64,000 bases of DNA from Varroa destructor. Its lineage: Eukaryota > Arthropoda > Arachnida > Mesostigmata > Varroidae. The notes beneath the pieces were generated by a model that saw only the letters and a list, made by a program, of their open reading frames with translations, was not told the origin of the DNA and made no database searches. The DNA lies in assembly GCF_002443255.2 (NCBI RefSeq), contig NW_019211454.1, positions 4,745,858 through 4,809,857 of the forward strand, given 5' to 3'. The position numbers and the translations under genes are program-made. Positions 1 to 12,772 of this stretch are shown here, one piece after another (the stretch's first letter is position 1; each line of letters begins with the position of its first letter).

Positions 1-307
1 ATCCTTTTGCAGTAGCAGCAGCGTGTCGGGGCACGGCAAGTGTCGCATCTCGACCAATAATAATAATAAGCAGCATCGACCGCGCCACCGACTGCTTAAC
101 AAGGACACTAACATTGATAGTGATATCGACGACGACAGCTATACCAACAGATACAGTGTAGCGGCCGCTTCGACGTGCGTAGCTCCAGCTACCCGTCGCA
201 ATAGTGGATTTTCATTTTGTTCAGTGAAAACGACGTCCGAATCAGCAGTGAAAATCGGCGCCTTCGCTGGCGAGCCCGTGGCCGCGCTGCCGGCCGCTTG
301 CAAATAG
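1..307 (+). other. GC-rich open frame at left edge (possible exon or 5' UTR)
   Basis: A frame is open from base 2 to a TAG at 305-307, about 101 codons. It is rich in Ser, Asn, Asp and Arg, with an Asn run near the start and a Ser run at the very edge. The window opens with a pyrimidine tract ending in ttttgcag, which could be a splice acceptor. The DNA is GC-rich and CpG-rich compared with the AT-rich DNA around it. It may be the end of an upstream gene, a 5' untranslated exon of the coactivator gene, or a chance open frame. I recognise no domain. A tcagt initiator-like motif lies near 220. Confidence 0.2.
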
Positions 308-3300
308 GCGTATAGCAAGCAGCCTTGCGGGCCACAGGCGAACATTTAGGTGCGTCCACGTCTACTTTAGCAATAGGAAATAGGTGTTGGTGCTAGTGCT
401 GGTGTTTATTCTTTAATGTTATTACGGCCTCCGTTGTTGTCGTCGACGGAGACGCGCGATAGTTTGTCGCGATCTTAGCCAGAAGTGTCGTGTTTTTCTA
501 TTTGAATAAACATAGTGTAGTCAGTCACTTAGATGGATGTCAAGTTTCTATGAAGTTAATATTTTCCCTGTTGAGGCTGACGGCTGGATCACAATCGACG
601 AATTTTCGTTGGTCTTTATGGAGTCCCCGAGGAAGTTTCATGGGCCGTTCTGCGGTTTTATCACGGCCGTTGCTTCACGTGCTTGCTGTATTTGTGCATG
701 TGTGTATGTGTGTGTATCTGTGATCATCGTGTTATCGTATGGCGCGCTTGATGAAGATCGTGGAGTGGCCCTAGGTTTCAGTTCTGCGAGAGTTTCGATT
801 GGATTTTGGTGCAATATTTCAGCATAAGGCCCATAACAATGCTGATAGAGTCGTTAGATGTGTTTTAAAGGGGTACGCGTTGTTTTGGTGTGCGCGAAAA
901 ATTAGCAGACGTTGTGGGCAGAGGAAGTGGGTGACGAGGGAACTGTCTGATAGAATTGGATATGTGATACCATGATAATGCCCAGTACTCCCGAGAGGGA
1001 GAATCATTCGTTGCTTGACCACCGGTGGTGGAAACTCGGCGTTTGTGCGTATGTCGTATAAAGAGGATCTAATTTCGGTGATTATGCGTGCAGCGATCTA
1101 AAGGTGTTTCACGCCAAAGTGAGCTCTGTCATGTGTTATCTGTACCTGCAACAGTTCAAAGAGGTCCGAAAAATCGAACTTTTCCATGCGTGGATATGAT
1201 TAGTACCACGTTCGTATGCTTAATACAGATTAGTGTATTTTCCGTATCATGAGCGACGTGCAGATTCAGTTCCCTGAAGACGGTTCGCGGAACCCAAGGC
1301 AGTAGCCTGGTTGTCTTCAATGGACCTCGCTGTGACGACCGTCGGCTCAGTAAGGAAGAGAGAGCTATGACGTTTCATCAGCATGAAGCTGTATTTCACT
1401 GATTGGCCGCGGTTGACGTTGCCTGCTGTTATCGAAAGAGTTATTGATTTTTCAGTTAGTCCACACTATGCGCCCACTACCACTCTACCGGGGCGCGAGG
1501 GTTTCCATTCTAAACCCACTTCTGAATGTCTCGCCGTGTTTCTATTCTCTTACTTGTGTTAATGCAATCGATCTCAATGTGCAATGGATATCTTTTTCTT
1601 CACTTCGACAAGTGTTTACGACGCCGGTGTTCATTATAGTAGCTTTAGCAGCGGCGTAAGCAGTGACTTCGTGATAACAGACCCTGGGCCCGCTGTTTTC
1701 GCAACATAATTGCCAATCGCCTCAACCTAATCGGTTGCCTTTCCGTTCCTCCGCAAATCCTCTGGCGTGGCATAAATGGCAACAGTATAAAGGACGGATA
1801 CCTCATCTTTTCTACTCGAAAAATGACTATACCTTCAATGCGGTGCAGTACTGTTTTTATGATAGATGGCTTCAATTTCTAGTTGAAGATGTATTTGCTC
1901 TGTGTGAATTCATAGCCATTGCGTATATATACATATATAATTTTTTTTACGGAAGGAAAGTGAATGTAAAATTGCTCAATTTTTTTTAGTTAAATTTGAA
2001 TATATTTCATTTATTATATTAACTTAGGCTATTAGTTGTTTCAGTTTATATAAATTGTGTGTCTTAAGATTCAATCAACTATTCTGAAAAAGGTGTCGAG
2101 TCACGGATACCTTAGTTTATGGATTGTTACTAGTTAAGCAGAAGCGCTGTTTTATTGCAAACTCAGAAAATGTCTACGCCTCGTAAAGTCACTATCGATC
2201 ATTATTGACCTGTCATTCATTGATAGGTGAACAGTCACCGATAGTTTGTTAAACTGTCAAAATAATGAGCGAAATCTAAAAAAATGAATTATTTTGAAAA
2301 GAAAATCCGACAGACCCATCCCGAAGGAGTGACCTGCATTTGCTGATTATAACGAAATGGCATTATGACATAACTTATGATACATTTCCTTTTCGCCGCA
2401 ATTATGACTCGCATCTTTCACTCTTTATTATGTTCCATAGTATTATTAGTAATAGCCTCTAGCTTTCGTTCAATTGACAACGGTACTGTAGTAATTGCCC
2501 CTTCATTTGGTGCTGTCCCATCATGCCGCTGTTGCCGGTAGTTGTTGATGTTCTCGAAGACGACGAGATGACTGTGGCTGTGTTGATCTAGGGACGGCGG
2601 TGGAGATTCTCGCGTAATGCTCCTGCTGTTAATGCTGGAAGCGTCTTTGGTGCGCTTTCTTTTTCCATTTACATGGCCTTCTTCTGCCGCTGTTCTCTCG
2701 GTCGCGTTCGACCCAGCGACGACGCCACGACGTTCATTCGACAGCGTCGAACGCCAGCGGTATAGCTGGCGTGTCGGTGTCGTCGGAATCCAACACCTCA
2801 ATATGTAATAGTGTATCGGTACATGTGCTACAGTGAATGTACAGGGTATGTACGCATACCACTACGGTGTCTCTATCTGTGTACCTATAGTTACTACGTG
2901 CGAATCGGGATAAAAATGTAGAATATACCTAATTCGACGACAGTTCAACATGGGACAAGGCGGGAAACGCAACGGCAAAGGATAGCGGCAGGACGAGAGC
3001 TTGGCTATATTTGCAGCTGTATCTCTCGTTTGTGTTTAGCGTCACGGCTGCCTTACGGCCGCCGTCATCATGATCCTCAATATGATCATCCCATCTCGTA
3101 CGGAGAGGGAGGAGCTCGCGTACTCACAATTTTTATCTTTGACTTTTCCTGGAGAGTCGTCGCGAGCGGTGCGCGGATGGCCTTTGAGTAGCACCGCCAT
3201 CGCCGCGGTCGGCAGCAGTAACGGTAACATTAGAATCGATGTATCCAGCAACCAGCCATCACCACGAGATATTAGCTACGATGACATTGCGACTCTCTGT

Positions 3301-6300
3301 AGTAACTACAACTGCAGCAGAAGGAAAGACGAAACACAGACTCTCATAGACTAAAGATACGTAGATAAATCGAGTGCAAAAAAAAGATCAAAATGTGACA
3401 ATCTTAACTAGCTTTTAGCGTTTGGCCACAGGTCGAACCGCTGCTGCTGTTCCCAGTTAATGCGCGCTTTGGGCCGATTTCGTTGGCTGTTTCCAGCTTT
3501 TTGGGTCTGTCAATCAAACATAGACCCCTCATCGCTGGTCGTCGATTTACGTCCAAGAGGCAAATAAAACAGTGATACGCAAAGAAAGACAGAACTAGGT
3601 ACAGATAAGCGGCTTCTGCCATTGCCAACCTAAAATTCAGGCGTACCAAGAGTATGCATGCAGCGTGCGATCCAGGCGTTAGACGAAGGACAAGTAACAG
3701 TGACGTCGACGAAAGTAACAATGGCCACAATAACAATGGTGATGAATCAGTGACAAAGGCAACTCAGCTAGAGCAAATAAGCAGCCATGGGTTTGACACC
3801 CCTATGGTTCGCCGGCTGGCGTAAAGCCGCTGACGGCGGCAGCGGTCACGGCGCCAATGGCATCCCGATACCACGATTATGATTCGTGATATTGTTGAAT
3901 GGCTCCTGTTGCTGGTGCCGTTGCAAGCCTGCACGGCGATGAACGTCAAGGCGAGCGAATTGAGACATTACGGACGGTCCTGTATCGACGACAGTAGCAG
4001 CGGCAGAGCGATAGAGAGCAGGCAGCACCTTCACTTAAATCATTTTAGATAGTACTGGTAGAAGGTTTTGTAAGGGCCTGTAAAGACAGGACCAGACTCT
4101 AGGCTACCCTTATCCATGGTTGTAGTACCTAGCTTCCTGAAATAAGTCAACAAGCTACTTGGATAGATGGTGATAAAAAGAAACTAAATATATATGTATT
4201 CCTATACACAGTTTAGGCGTCGTTTTTTCGAAGGCGAGAACAGAACGGTGAGCAGAAGTTAAGCCGAGTTGTCGTCAATCAGAGATATTATGTCGATATT
4301 AGCTAGCGTCATTGGGTTTGTCAGAAATAAGTTACGAAAAGGTTATGCAAAACTGTAGCGTTAAGTGTAGTTTTCTTGTTTTGCTTTGATTATTGCTACC
4401 TTTTTATAAAAATTCGAAGTGTTGACTGCGTAATGAAAAATATTCGTAGATGCTTGCACGAGTTTGTCTGACCGGAAACCACGTACGTATCACTGAAAAT
4501 TCTCATAAGTTATCTAAATAAGTTTCGATGCTGCTTCAGTAAACTTTTGCTTCAAACGGTTGGCTCACAGCGCCGAACAAAGTGTATCTCCGAACTGGCA
4601 TAATTTTCATGATTTATTTGATCTTTTTTAACTATACTTAACGTTTGTAAATATATGACGGCTGTAGAAGCTCTGCTTGTAGTATGTAATTGCTTATAGT
4701 AGTATATCGTTGGGAGCTACAAGCAGCTTATTGAGGCGGAAGTATTTTACTCAATGGAGAATATTTAATTACGAGCGCTTAGTAACAGCGGTAGCAATAC
4801 GAATGGATTCCTCCAAAGAGTAACTACTTAACGTAGAAAACTCATATATTTTAAATTGCGTACAATATCTGTGGGGTACATGGCAAGGCAAATTGTTCCG
4901 TTCGCGTACATTAAGGCAAAAAAAAACTAGTCAAATGAGATCAGCTGTAAGTGTCTACAGTCGAGCAAGGCCATGGCTTGGCCTAAGCTCTAGGAATTAC
5001 AGCGACAGCATTAAAAAGATTATTATTTTTCACTCTATGGCTTGCTAAAACCTGCCGCCGACCTTTGTCCAGGGTGCGTCAATATGACATGCAGTGAGAT
5101 TATAATTACAGGGAGAACCGTAAAACCTTTTTAGGTATTACACAACCTGATGTTATTTCAGCCAGTCGAAATCTTTTGTCTTCGTCCCGTATATGTGCAA
5201 TTCTCAATGTTGTTTGCAACTCATAAATAATTCTGTGGTGATAGAAAACCTTACATATATAGATTCTGCCATATAGATTTGCTGCCTTAGGGGACTGCGA
5301 AGGTAAACGACGCCTATCGACACATGAGTTAGATATGACTGTTTACATTTTATGTGGACGATAAAAGACAATGAAATAGACAGAAAAAAGGTGGCCAGTT
5401 GACTTTATCTTGTGACAAAAATAGCTAAAGTCACTGTTACAGGCCAGTGCGGTAATGCTGACTCTCTTTAAGAGCTCATAGATCAGTTCTAAGGGTTTTC
5501 ATCTCGGATCCTTACCGCTACCGACCGACTGACTTCACCATGCTATGCAAATCAATATACATTTTGTCGAAGCTAGACGCCTTCGTTTATAACCAATATT
5601 AGTTAAAAAAAAAAGCTGCTTTTTTCACCGCCACTTCAAAATTCAGGATAACTTCAACAGGTTTACAGGAATGAAGGGAGTCAAAAAATTTGTTCTTCCT
5701 TGTTTTCTTGTCTTTTGTTCTTCAATTCAGTCGGCTCCAGACAGCTGATCATAATTTTTTGTTATTGGATGTGCATCTTCGATCGCCCGCAACTACTAAT
5801 ACATATCATTACATTATATGTCGGCACCTATTGTCATAGCTGTTCCAAGTTTGATTGCTTATCACTCGCGCAGTGACGAATAATTTTTGACAGTAATAAT
5901 GAAATATTCACTAATACGAAACGTCACGCCTCCGTCGTTCATAAATCACATAAAATAATTAGTATGAAACTCTCTAAATTGTATCGGTATCTTGCCCATC
6001 ACAAAACGGTTTTGGTATTCTCACTTCTGTGGTGGTTTGTTGACATAGTGCCGCCAGCTGCGGACCTGCCTACAATAGATCCGTGTTGTGTGCGTATTCG
6101 AGACCTCGTCGTGCACACTTTGGAGGTCCTCTCCTTCGCTTCTCCGCATCAAAGGTGCTACGGAAGAAAAACGCTGCCATAATCAAGCACGTCATTGTCA
6201 CGATGTTTAAACATTCGTGATGTGTCACGTCAGCGGTGTCCAATGGTGTTTTCTGGTGGGAACACTGACCTAGATTTGATACGCGAACGGGGAAGTTCGT

Positions 6301-8297
6301 CGACATGGGAACGGGAGGTTCTAGTCCTTTTATCGTTCCACCGATATAAAAACGAGAGGAACACACGATATAGGAAATGTCATCACTTTACCAGGATTAG
6401 AAGCCATCGCCTTGTTCGTATCCGATAAAACGGGTACACCGCTGATAGCATTATCGCCATTTTATCAGGGCATTTAAGATCGTTTCGTCTTTGTAAAGTC
6501 GCTCTGCCAAAGTATCTAGAGAAAATTAGGAAACCCCATTTGAACGAGTGGCAGAAGCAGCCCGCAACACAGCCACCCACTGACACACCAACATATACAC
6601 AGGTACAGTGCCAAGCGGCCAGCAAGGGGCTGTCAATCAGCTGATGAGTGCGTTTCGGGTTTAAATAGGTTTTTCGATGTTACTGTGGCGGCTCATTCCA
6701 CCAGCTCCGACGACTACCGTAATCGAGCATCGTTATTACCCGTCCCTCTATTTGTACGTGTAGCTGATGACCGCTAGAGCATCGAGAGTCCGAGGGATCG
6801 GCCGTGATGAACAGTGGGGAGAGTAAGTTTGCAATTTGGGCAAGCCCAAAGCGCCGAAATGCGGCATCACCACACGCATTCATTCATAGCCACAATTTGT
6901 AGACGTGCAGGAGCATAATTTGTCGTCGTCGTCGATTGCTGTTTACAGGCAATCTCCAGTTGTGCATCATATAGTAGTATACTTTAAATTATGTATAGTC
7001 AGACGGGTTCCACAATGAACGCGTAACAATACCGTGAAGATCCACTGATCACCTTGCAACACTTTTCTTTCGCACTCGCCGCGGTGCCAATAACGGAACG
7101 CGGCATGCGATCGGTGTACTAGCCGGATCGCACTACATTGTCATTGCTAGAAGTACGAGCGCGCAACTATGCCCTTATACAAATGCGAATTTAGAGACGT
7201 GCTTATCAGTAACAATGATAAGAGGGAGATTATCCGTTTGTATCGATCGTTCGTATGCTCTGATCGTTATTTCTGCTGTTGTTATTGCTTCTACATACTT
7301 CTGCGACATACTGCTGTGGCGCTCATTAGGGCAAAAACTATCGCTAACATTAGACTATTGATAGGTGGGCCCGGAGGCTACTGATCATCGATGTCCGTCT
7401 GTTTAGTACATGGGCTGTAGAACGAACTGGCGCCATAGACACGGTCTATTTACAACAGTGTGCATGTGCACGTCGAGGAATTCACTGTCAATGTATATGT
7501 ATCTAATCTGATAACGGCAACCGTGTACATTTACCACCTCTGTGTAGAACTCACGGGGAATCACTTAGATATTGACGCTGAGAAAAGGAACTATCCGCTG
7601 TTTTTTTCGCTTTTGCGTGTCGTGACTATGGGCCACTGGATCGTCTTGAACAGGGACGGAAGGTATTAATGTGGGCTGAAGATAGTTTTTGTGTGTGCGC
7701 TTCTTGCAGCTTCGCGAGTCGAATTCATTATCAATCAATGTTATCGCATCGTTTTGACGCTGAGTTATGGCCTTAGACACAGTAATCTCTGTTGCAATGG
7801 CACGAAATAGAGTTCGTAGCAGATAATGTAGCGCGTTACTGCTAATTACAGTTTTTCTATTAGCTAGTGGTTGAGAGCTATATACCAGAATGATACTATT
7901 CGTCCGATCGTTTCACGTTTGCGAATTGCTACATCTTCTCTTCGACTTTTTCGTCAAAATGGGGCAATTTTTTATGTACTGTATGTCACATCTTAGGACT
8001 GACTGGATCTATTTAGAAAAGATCAGCCGTTTACAACTCTTTGAGCAAATCTCAATTTTCGCTAGATATGGCATAGAAACAAATGGACGTTTCGAGAATA
8101 TGTGTCACGCTAATAATCTTTCTCTGTTATTTGCCTGCACCATTATTACTAATAAATGTTCTGGGTCTTATGTCCGCTGCTGCCATTAAGCGGACAATTA
8201 AGAAGTGGGCTATGTGCAAGAACAATTATAATACTCTTGGTCTCTACAGGAGGGAAAAGGCATAACGTAAGATGTTATTTACCCACCGGAATCGACC
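308..8297. other. non-coding spacer or intron, no gene recognised
   Basis: No convincing gene is seen on either strand. Short GC-rich islands (about 2.5-3.3 kb and 3.4-4.0 kb) carry overlapping open frames on both strands. The longest is an antisense frame at 2801-2418 of 127 codons with a basic KRKRTK patch, and there is a 94-codon plus frame at 3070-3354. Lengths are in the range expected by chance and no domain is recognisable. The rest is AT-rich and full of stops. It could be upstream intergenic DNA or a first intron of the coactivator gene. Confidence 0.4.
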
Positions 8298-9259
8298 GTG
8301 TCGCTCAGTAATAGTTTCCTGCTTCTAGCTATTGTTATTTATGTAGAGCTATGTGGGCTTCTACGTTGTGTATGTACGAGTGTATATTTTAGTATTTATT
8401 CGGTGGCGGCAGCGGCAGTTCTGCTAAAAATCTCCGTTCGTGTGATTATGGCAGCTTATGCTGTTATTCAGCTCGTTGTCGAGATTTTTGCTCAGCGGCT
8501 TTCGGAATCGTTGTTCCCATTGGCAGCAGTTCGCCTAATTGATCAAGTGACGAGCCTTTTGTTTGACTGTATGTCGTCGCTTCTATATCCGCCTTTCGGC
8601 GTTAGGTGCTATACTGAACGTTTACGATCGATTATTTCATTTATGACGATTTTTAACTTTCTGTTCTTACGCCAACAGGCTGATGCTTTGCGCCGTATAA
8701 GGGTCAATAAGGGCCAACCGCAAAGCAACGCTTCTTGCTCCGGCCGAACCCATTTGCGTCTTCGGAAACGTCAATATTCTTGTCTGAGCGGTGTATGTAT
8801 AGGCGGTGTATGTTCTACGCAGTACTCGTCGTGTCCACCTTGTGATGACCGTCTACTTCCGACTGAGTCGCCGTCTGATGTTACAGCGATTCTCGACTTA
8901 TGGCGCTGGGCTACAGTCGCTGAGGTTGTACCCGCATCCCGTTTGCTGCTTTCTGTAACAGCGACATCGTTGTTATTTCTGCTATTACTTCCATACACGC
9001 TGTCGGTTTTACTGGAGCTAAGATCTGGTGTTGTCTGAGCCAGCGATATCGACAGCCGCAGCTCCGGATCCATGCGGCCAGCAGTGCCATTGCAGGAACG
9101 GCAGCAGTCGCTGGTGGCCACTATTAGCGTCGGTGCCATTGATACCGTCGAATCTAGTGGCTGTGGCTGGCGAATAGTAGTAAGTAGCATATATGTAGCT
9201 GGGCACTGATTGAAGTGCTTGTAGCTGCCACATTCGCTCTTTCTTTCTACACGGTGGCT

Positions 9260-9304
9260 GTCCGTCCGTCCGTCCGTCTGTCCGTCCGTCTATCCGTCCG
9301 TCCT
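9260..9304. repeat. (GTCC)n tetranucleotide repeat
   Basis: About eleven copies of gtcc with two single-base interruptions (gtct, tatc). It lies at the centre of the CpG-rich block. Confidence 0.9.
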
Positions 9305-9391
9305 GTTGGTGGCCGATGCTGGCCGTCGCCGTTATCGTTGTTGGTGTTGCGCCGTCAGTTCTTTTTATTCACTATCATCAGCATGAGATTT

Positions 9392-9400
9392 GGCTGCTGC

Positions 9401-9431
<31 letters not shown>

Positions 9432-9433
9432 GC
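9392..9433. repeat. (CTG)n(CCG)n triplet repeat
   Basis: A short CTG run continues directly into a pure CCG run. In one frame it would encode poly-Ala and in another poly-Arg, but there is no evidence that it is translated. Confidence 0.9.
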
Positions 9434-9789
9434 TTACCCTGACTGTTCTTACTGTGTTGTTTGCTTGATCTGCCTGTCTGTCGATTGGCGCGCCGCGCCG
9501 TGTCGCGTCGCGTCGCGGCGTCCATTGCTACACTGCCCGCTTGGTCTCGTGGCTGCCTGGCCGTTTGCGGTCGCTGTTTGCTCGGTCGCCACAAAGCGAC
9601 CGCCAATCGGCCAAGCGACGAGTCAGCGAGGCAGCCTTGTGCAGACAGATAGCCCCAGCGTCGAGTTAAGCCGCTCAGCCGGTCGTTTGGCAGCAACTAG
9701 CAGCCAGCCAAGCGGCCGAACGACGACCAGCTAGAGCGACACCAATGCTGCAACTGTTACCACTAAAACAGTCACGGCAGCAGCAGAAA

Positions 9790-9837
9790 GCTACTGCCGC
9801 CGCCGCCGCCGCCGCCGCCGCTGCCGCTGCTGCTGCG
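9790..9837. repeat. (GCC)n / (GCT)n triplet repeat
   Basis: A pure GCC run followed by mixed GCT/GCC units. This is the second triplet run of the CpG-rich block, about 360 bases after the first. Confidence 0.9.
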
Positions 9838-10811
9838 TTTATGCTGTCACAGTACGGGGCCAGCAGCGGTGCTCGACTATGCTATAGTAGAAAAGGCGAG
9901 TATATAGACAGACATGACGCTGACTGCCGTGGCGGTGCTGCTGCTGCTGTTGATCGTAGTACCAGCCTTAACCTTGGCTGTAGCAAGGAGCAGCGCGTCC
10001 ATAGGCAGGGGTTGCGGCTACCGCAGCAGTACGGAGGGTGACAACACAACGACAGCAAACAGCGACAGACAATTTAGCGACAGGCGTACCGCAATAATAC
10101 CTACCTACTGGTGGGGCATAGTATAACAGCGCGCGCTAATAGCGTCACATTACTCTAGCCGCTTTTGGTGTCGTTACTTTTGATGCTGCTAACGCGCTGT
10201 CGCACTTCGTTACTATTCTAGCTAATAGCTGATGCAGCTGCTACAACAATTGCTGTCTATCTAACTGATTGTGTGTGCGCGTGACCACAGAATGGCGCCG
10301 AGAACGTTACTAGTCCATAGCCCGTGCCACAACTGGCGCTAGCTGACAGCTGCCAGTGGCGCCCCTGGAAACAGCAGCATCGTGAAGGCTCCGTCCAACA
10401 CTGACGGTGGATAGGCAGTAGCTAGATGGCGCCATGGTACCAGCTGCACCACCGCTGTCGACCGCATGAGAGGCTCACACGTAGCGTAACGATTTACGCG
10501 AGACGAAGAAACGCAGCAGTCGACAAAAAAAAAAACATGTCGTCTACCACAAAAACGGGGAAATAAAAAGGAAGAAGTGGGGTAAAAACTCGCTATTGCT
10601 GCTTCCGCTACGAACAGAACCGTTGCCGCCGAGCACTATGTCCCCAATTCGCGGTATGAATACCGTCCTACAGCGCGTCTAGAGGCGTTCGTTACTGTTG
10701 TCGTTATTAGGGGGAAGGGACTCACCTTCGCTTGGGCAATATCTCTGTTGTCGCTTGCGGTAATGAAACTGTACACTTCTAGCCAGCTAAAATACTCCAT
10801 GATTAATACTG

Positions 10812-10825
10812 CCCCCCCCCCCCCC
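10812..10825. repeat. poly-C run
   Basis: Fourteen C residues in a row. Such homopolymers are prone to length errors in sequencing and can adopt G-quadruplex structure on the other strand. Confidence 0.9.
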
Positions 10826-12676
10826 TGTTTAATGGCTCTTGTTGAGTGCCGACACGCCGTTGGCAAGCTTAGGAGTGCCATATCAGCCTAGACCGGTTCC
10901 CTCTACCCGAGTTAGGAACCTTGGGGTTTCGGCGACGTCCATATCCGAATAGGTCGACCTAGTCAACTATGCCTCACCGGGAGCAAAGTCAACGCGTTGC
11001 CTGTCGGCCGTCTCGATGTGGCGACTGAAAACCGAGTCCATTGTCGGACGGACATAAACCGCCAGCGGCAGTGCATACGCTGGAGAAATGATGAGTGATT
11101 TAATAGGGTGGTCGAGTTATTGACAGACTGCGTAATTGAGTTGCTTGATACGGCGTCGTATCAGTCTTTTTCGCACCATGCTCCCGTAAGGCTATCTATT
11201 AAAATGCCCAGTTTTCGCTAGATTAGTTCGTGTAGAGTCGGCCCGCCCAGCTGCTTGATTGGCTAGCTGAATGTAGTTAGTAACTCAGCTGAGTCTGACC
11301 TCTCGGTCCGACTGTCTGAACGCCAACAGAGCGGAGCGGACGCTAGCGAAAGAGTGTTAGTTAGTAAACTTCTTTTCGATTTGCTTTCTTTGTAGTTCGC
11401 AATCCGTTGTGCGCGGCGACCACTGGACACGTCTGTTGGTAACATTGCGATGCTCAGCGCGATCTCTGTCCCGGAGTGTTAGTTTCGCTGACCACTGCGG
11501 TTCTAGTTTATTGGTAACAAACAACAATGGCAAAAAGTCTGCAAGAAAGAGGCGAAACGCCATAATTCACCAGCTCCCAACAATAGCTAGTCGATATACG
11601 TTTGTTTGATGCGATAAACGCTATCAATCCTCATGCGTTATAGCTAAAACCGTGATATCACACAGTTTAACAGAAAATCAAACGTTCGATATCGCTAACT
11701 GCCAATTAGAGATCTACAACTTGCTTAAAGATAGTCAATGTTTCCAGCTTTATCTCGATGCATCCTTGCTTCCTCGAACGTTGTCCTTGATTGCACATAT
11801 GCACACACACATACACACCGACACGGAGAACGCGTGGCGTTCTCGTTTAGTGAATAGAAATCGGCTAACTGGTAAACATATGTTGTAGCAGTCATTGTGG
11901 AAACAGTGTTGAAATGAAAGTACAATAGAGGATGACGACATCTGTGCGTTTGGATTTCGGTAACAGAACTGGGCTTAGTTTTCGATCGATCGAGTCGCTC
12001 GGCCGACAGTACAGAGTGGGCACATTAAACAGGCTCATCATAGTTTTTCGCCAAGCTAAAATGTTCTGTTCGGGGAAAATAACAATCTCAGGGTTGTACC
12101 TAGTAGAAGACTGCAAAAAGATGACAATAATGACACCGCATAACGTACTTGCCAGTTTACGCAGTGATTATTTACATTCTGACTAGTAATCGACAGCGCC
12201 CATCGTCGAGGATTCGGGTGAGCGTAAATCTGTTGTATTGCCATGATTGGAACGAGTTGATTTTCGACAACGCCAAAGGTATACCTTCGAAGGTCTTTCG
12301 TGTCTGATATCGTTGCTGGTGACAGCATGCAATCGATGCGTATGTACTTAATAGGGCGCGACGTTACTCTGCATAGGAATATGCGAAAGAAAAAAACAAG
12401 TAGCATAAATTTCAACATCTGCTACAACAAAGGATGTTCGGTCAAACATTTGTTTAATAGTACTGCACACTATGCAATGGTATGGTTACTTACTAAGAGA
12501 GGCATCGTGGCAGCCTCGAAGAATATATCGCGAAGAAAATGAGCATTATGAAGGCAGTGGCCATTAATCGCGTGAGCGCCTGTTTCAATGTGAACGGGAA
12601 AATAGGAATCGACCTTTAGCGATACATTATTTAATTCAATAGCCGTGTTTCGATGGCTAGTTGTATGTTATGCTTG

Positions 12677-12772
12677 CCACCACCACCACCACCACCACCA
12701 TCACTACCACCACCACCACCACCACCACCACCACCACCATCACCACCACCACCACCATCACCACCACCACAA
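12677..12772. repeat. (CAC)n/(CCA)n microsatellite
   Basis: Nearly 100 bases of CCA/CAC triplets with a few CAT and TAC interruptions. One plus frame (12645-12980) reads through it as a long His run. The flanking residues look random and no splice or domain context supports translation. Confidence 0.9.

Larger units (their letters stand above)
8400..10500. promoter_or_regulatory. CpG-rich, triplet-repeat-rich block; candidate promoter or 5' UTR exon
   Basis: This is the most GC- and CpG-rich stretch of the left half. It contains a GTCC tetranucleotide run, two CCG/CTG triplet runs and many GCC/GCA/GCG words. Open frames occur on both strands because stop codons are scarce in such DNA. Triplet-rich, CpG-rich blocks of this kind are common around the 5' ends of regulatory genes. 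The nearest plus-strand gene needing an upstream exon is the coactivator that starts at 26440. No TATA box or clear initiator could be assigned, so promoter status is inference. Confidence 0.3.

Noticed and set aside
9355..9734. Poly-Ala and poly-Arg frames across the CCG repeat
   Set aside because: Triplet repeats are open in several frames at once, and nothing else indicates translation.
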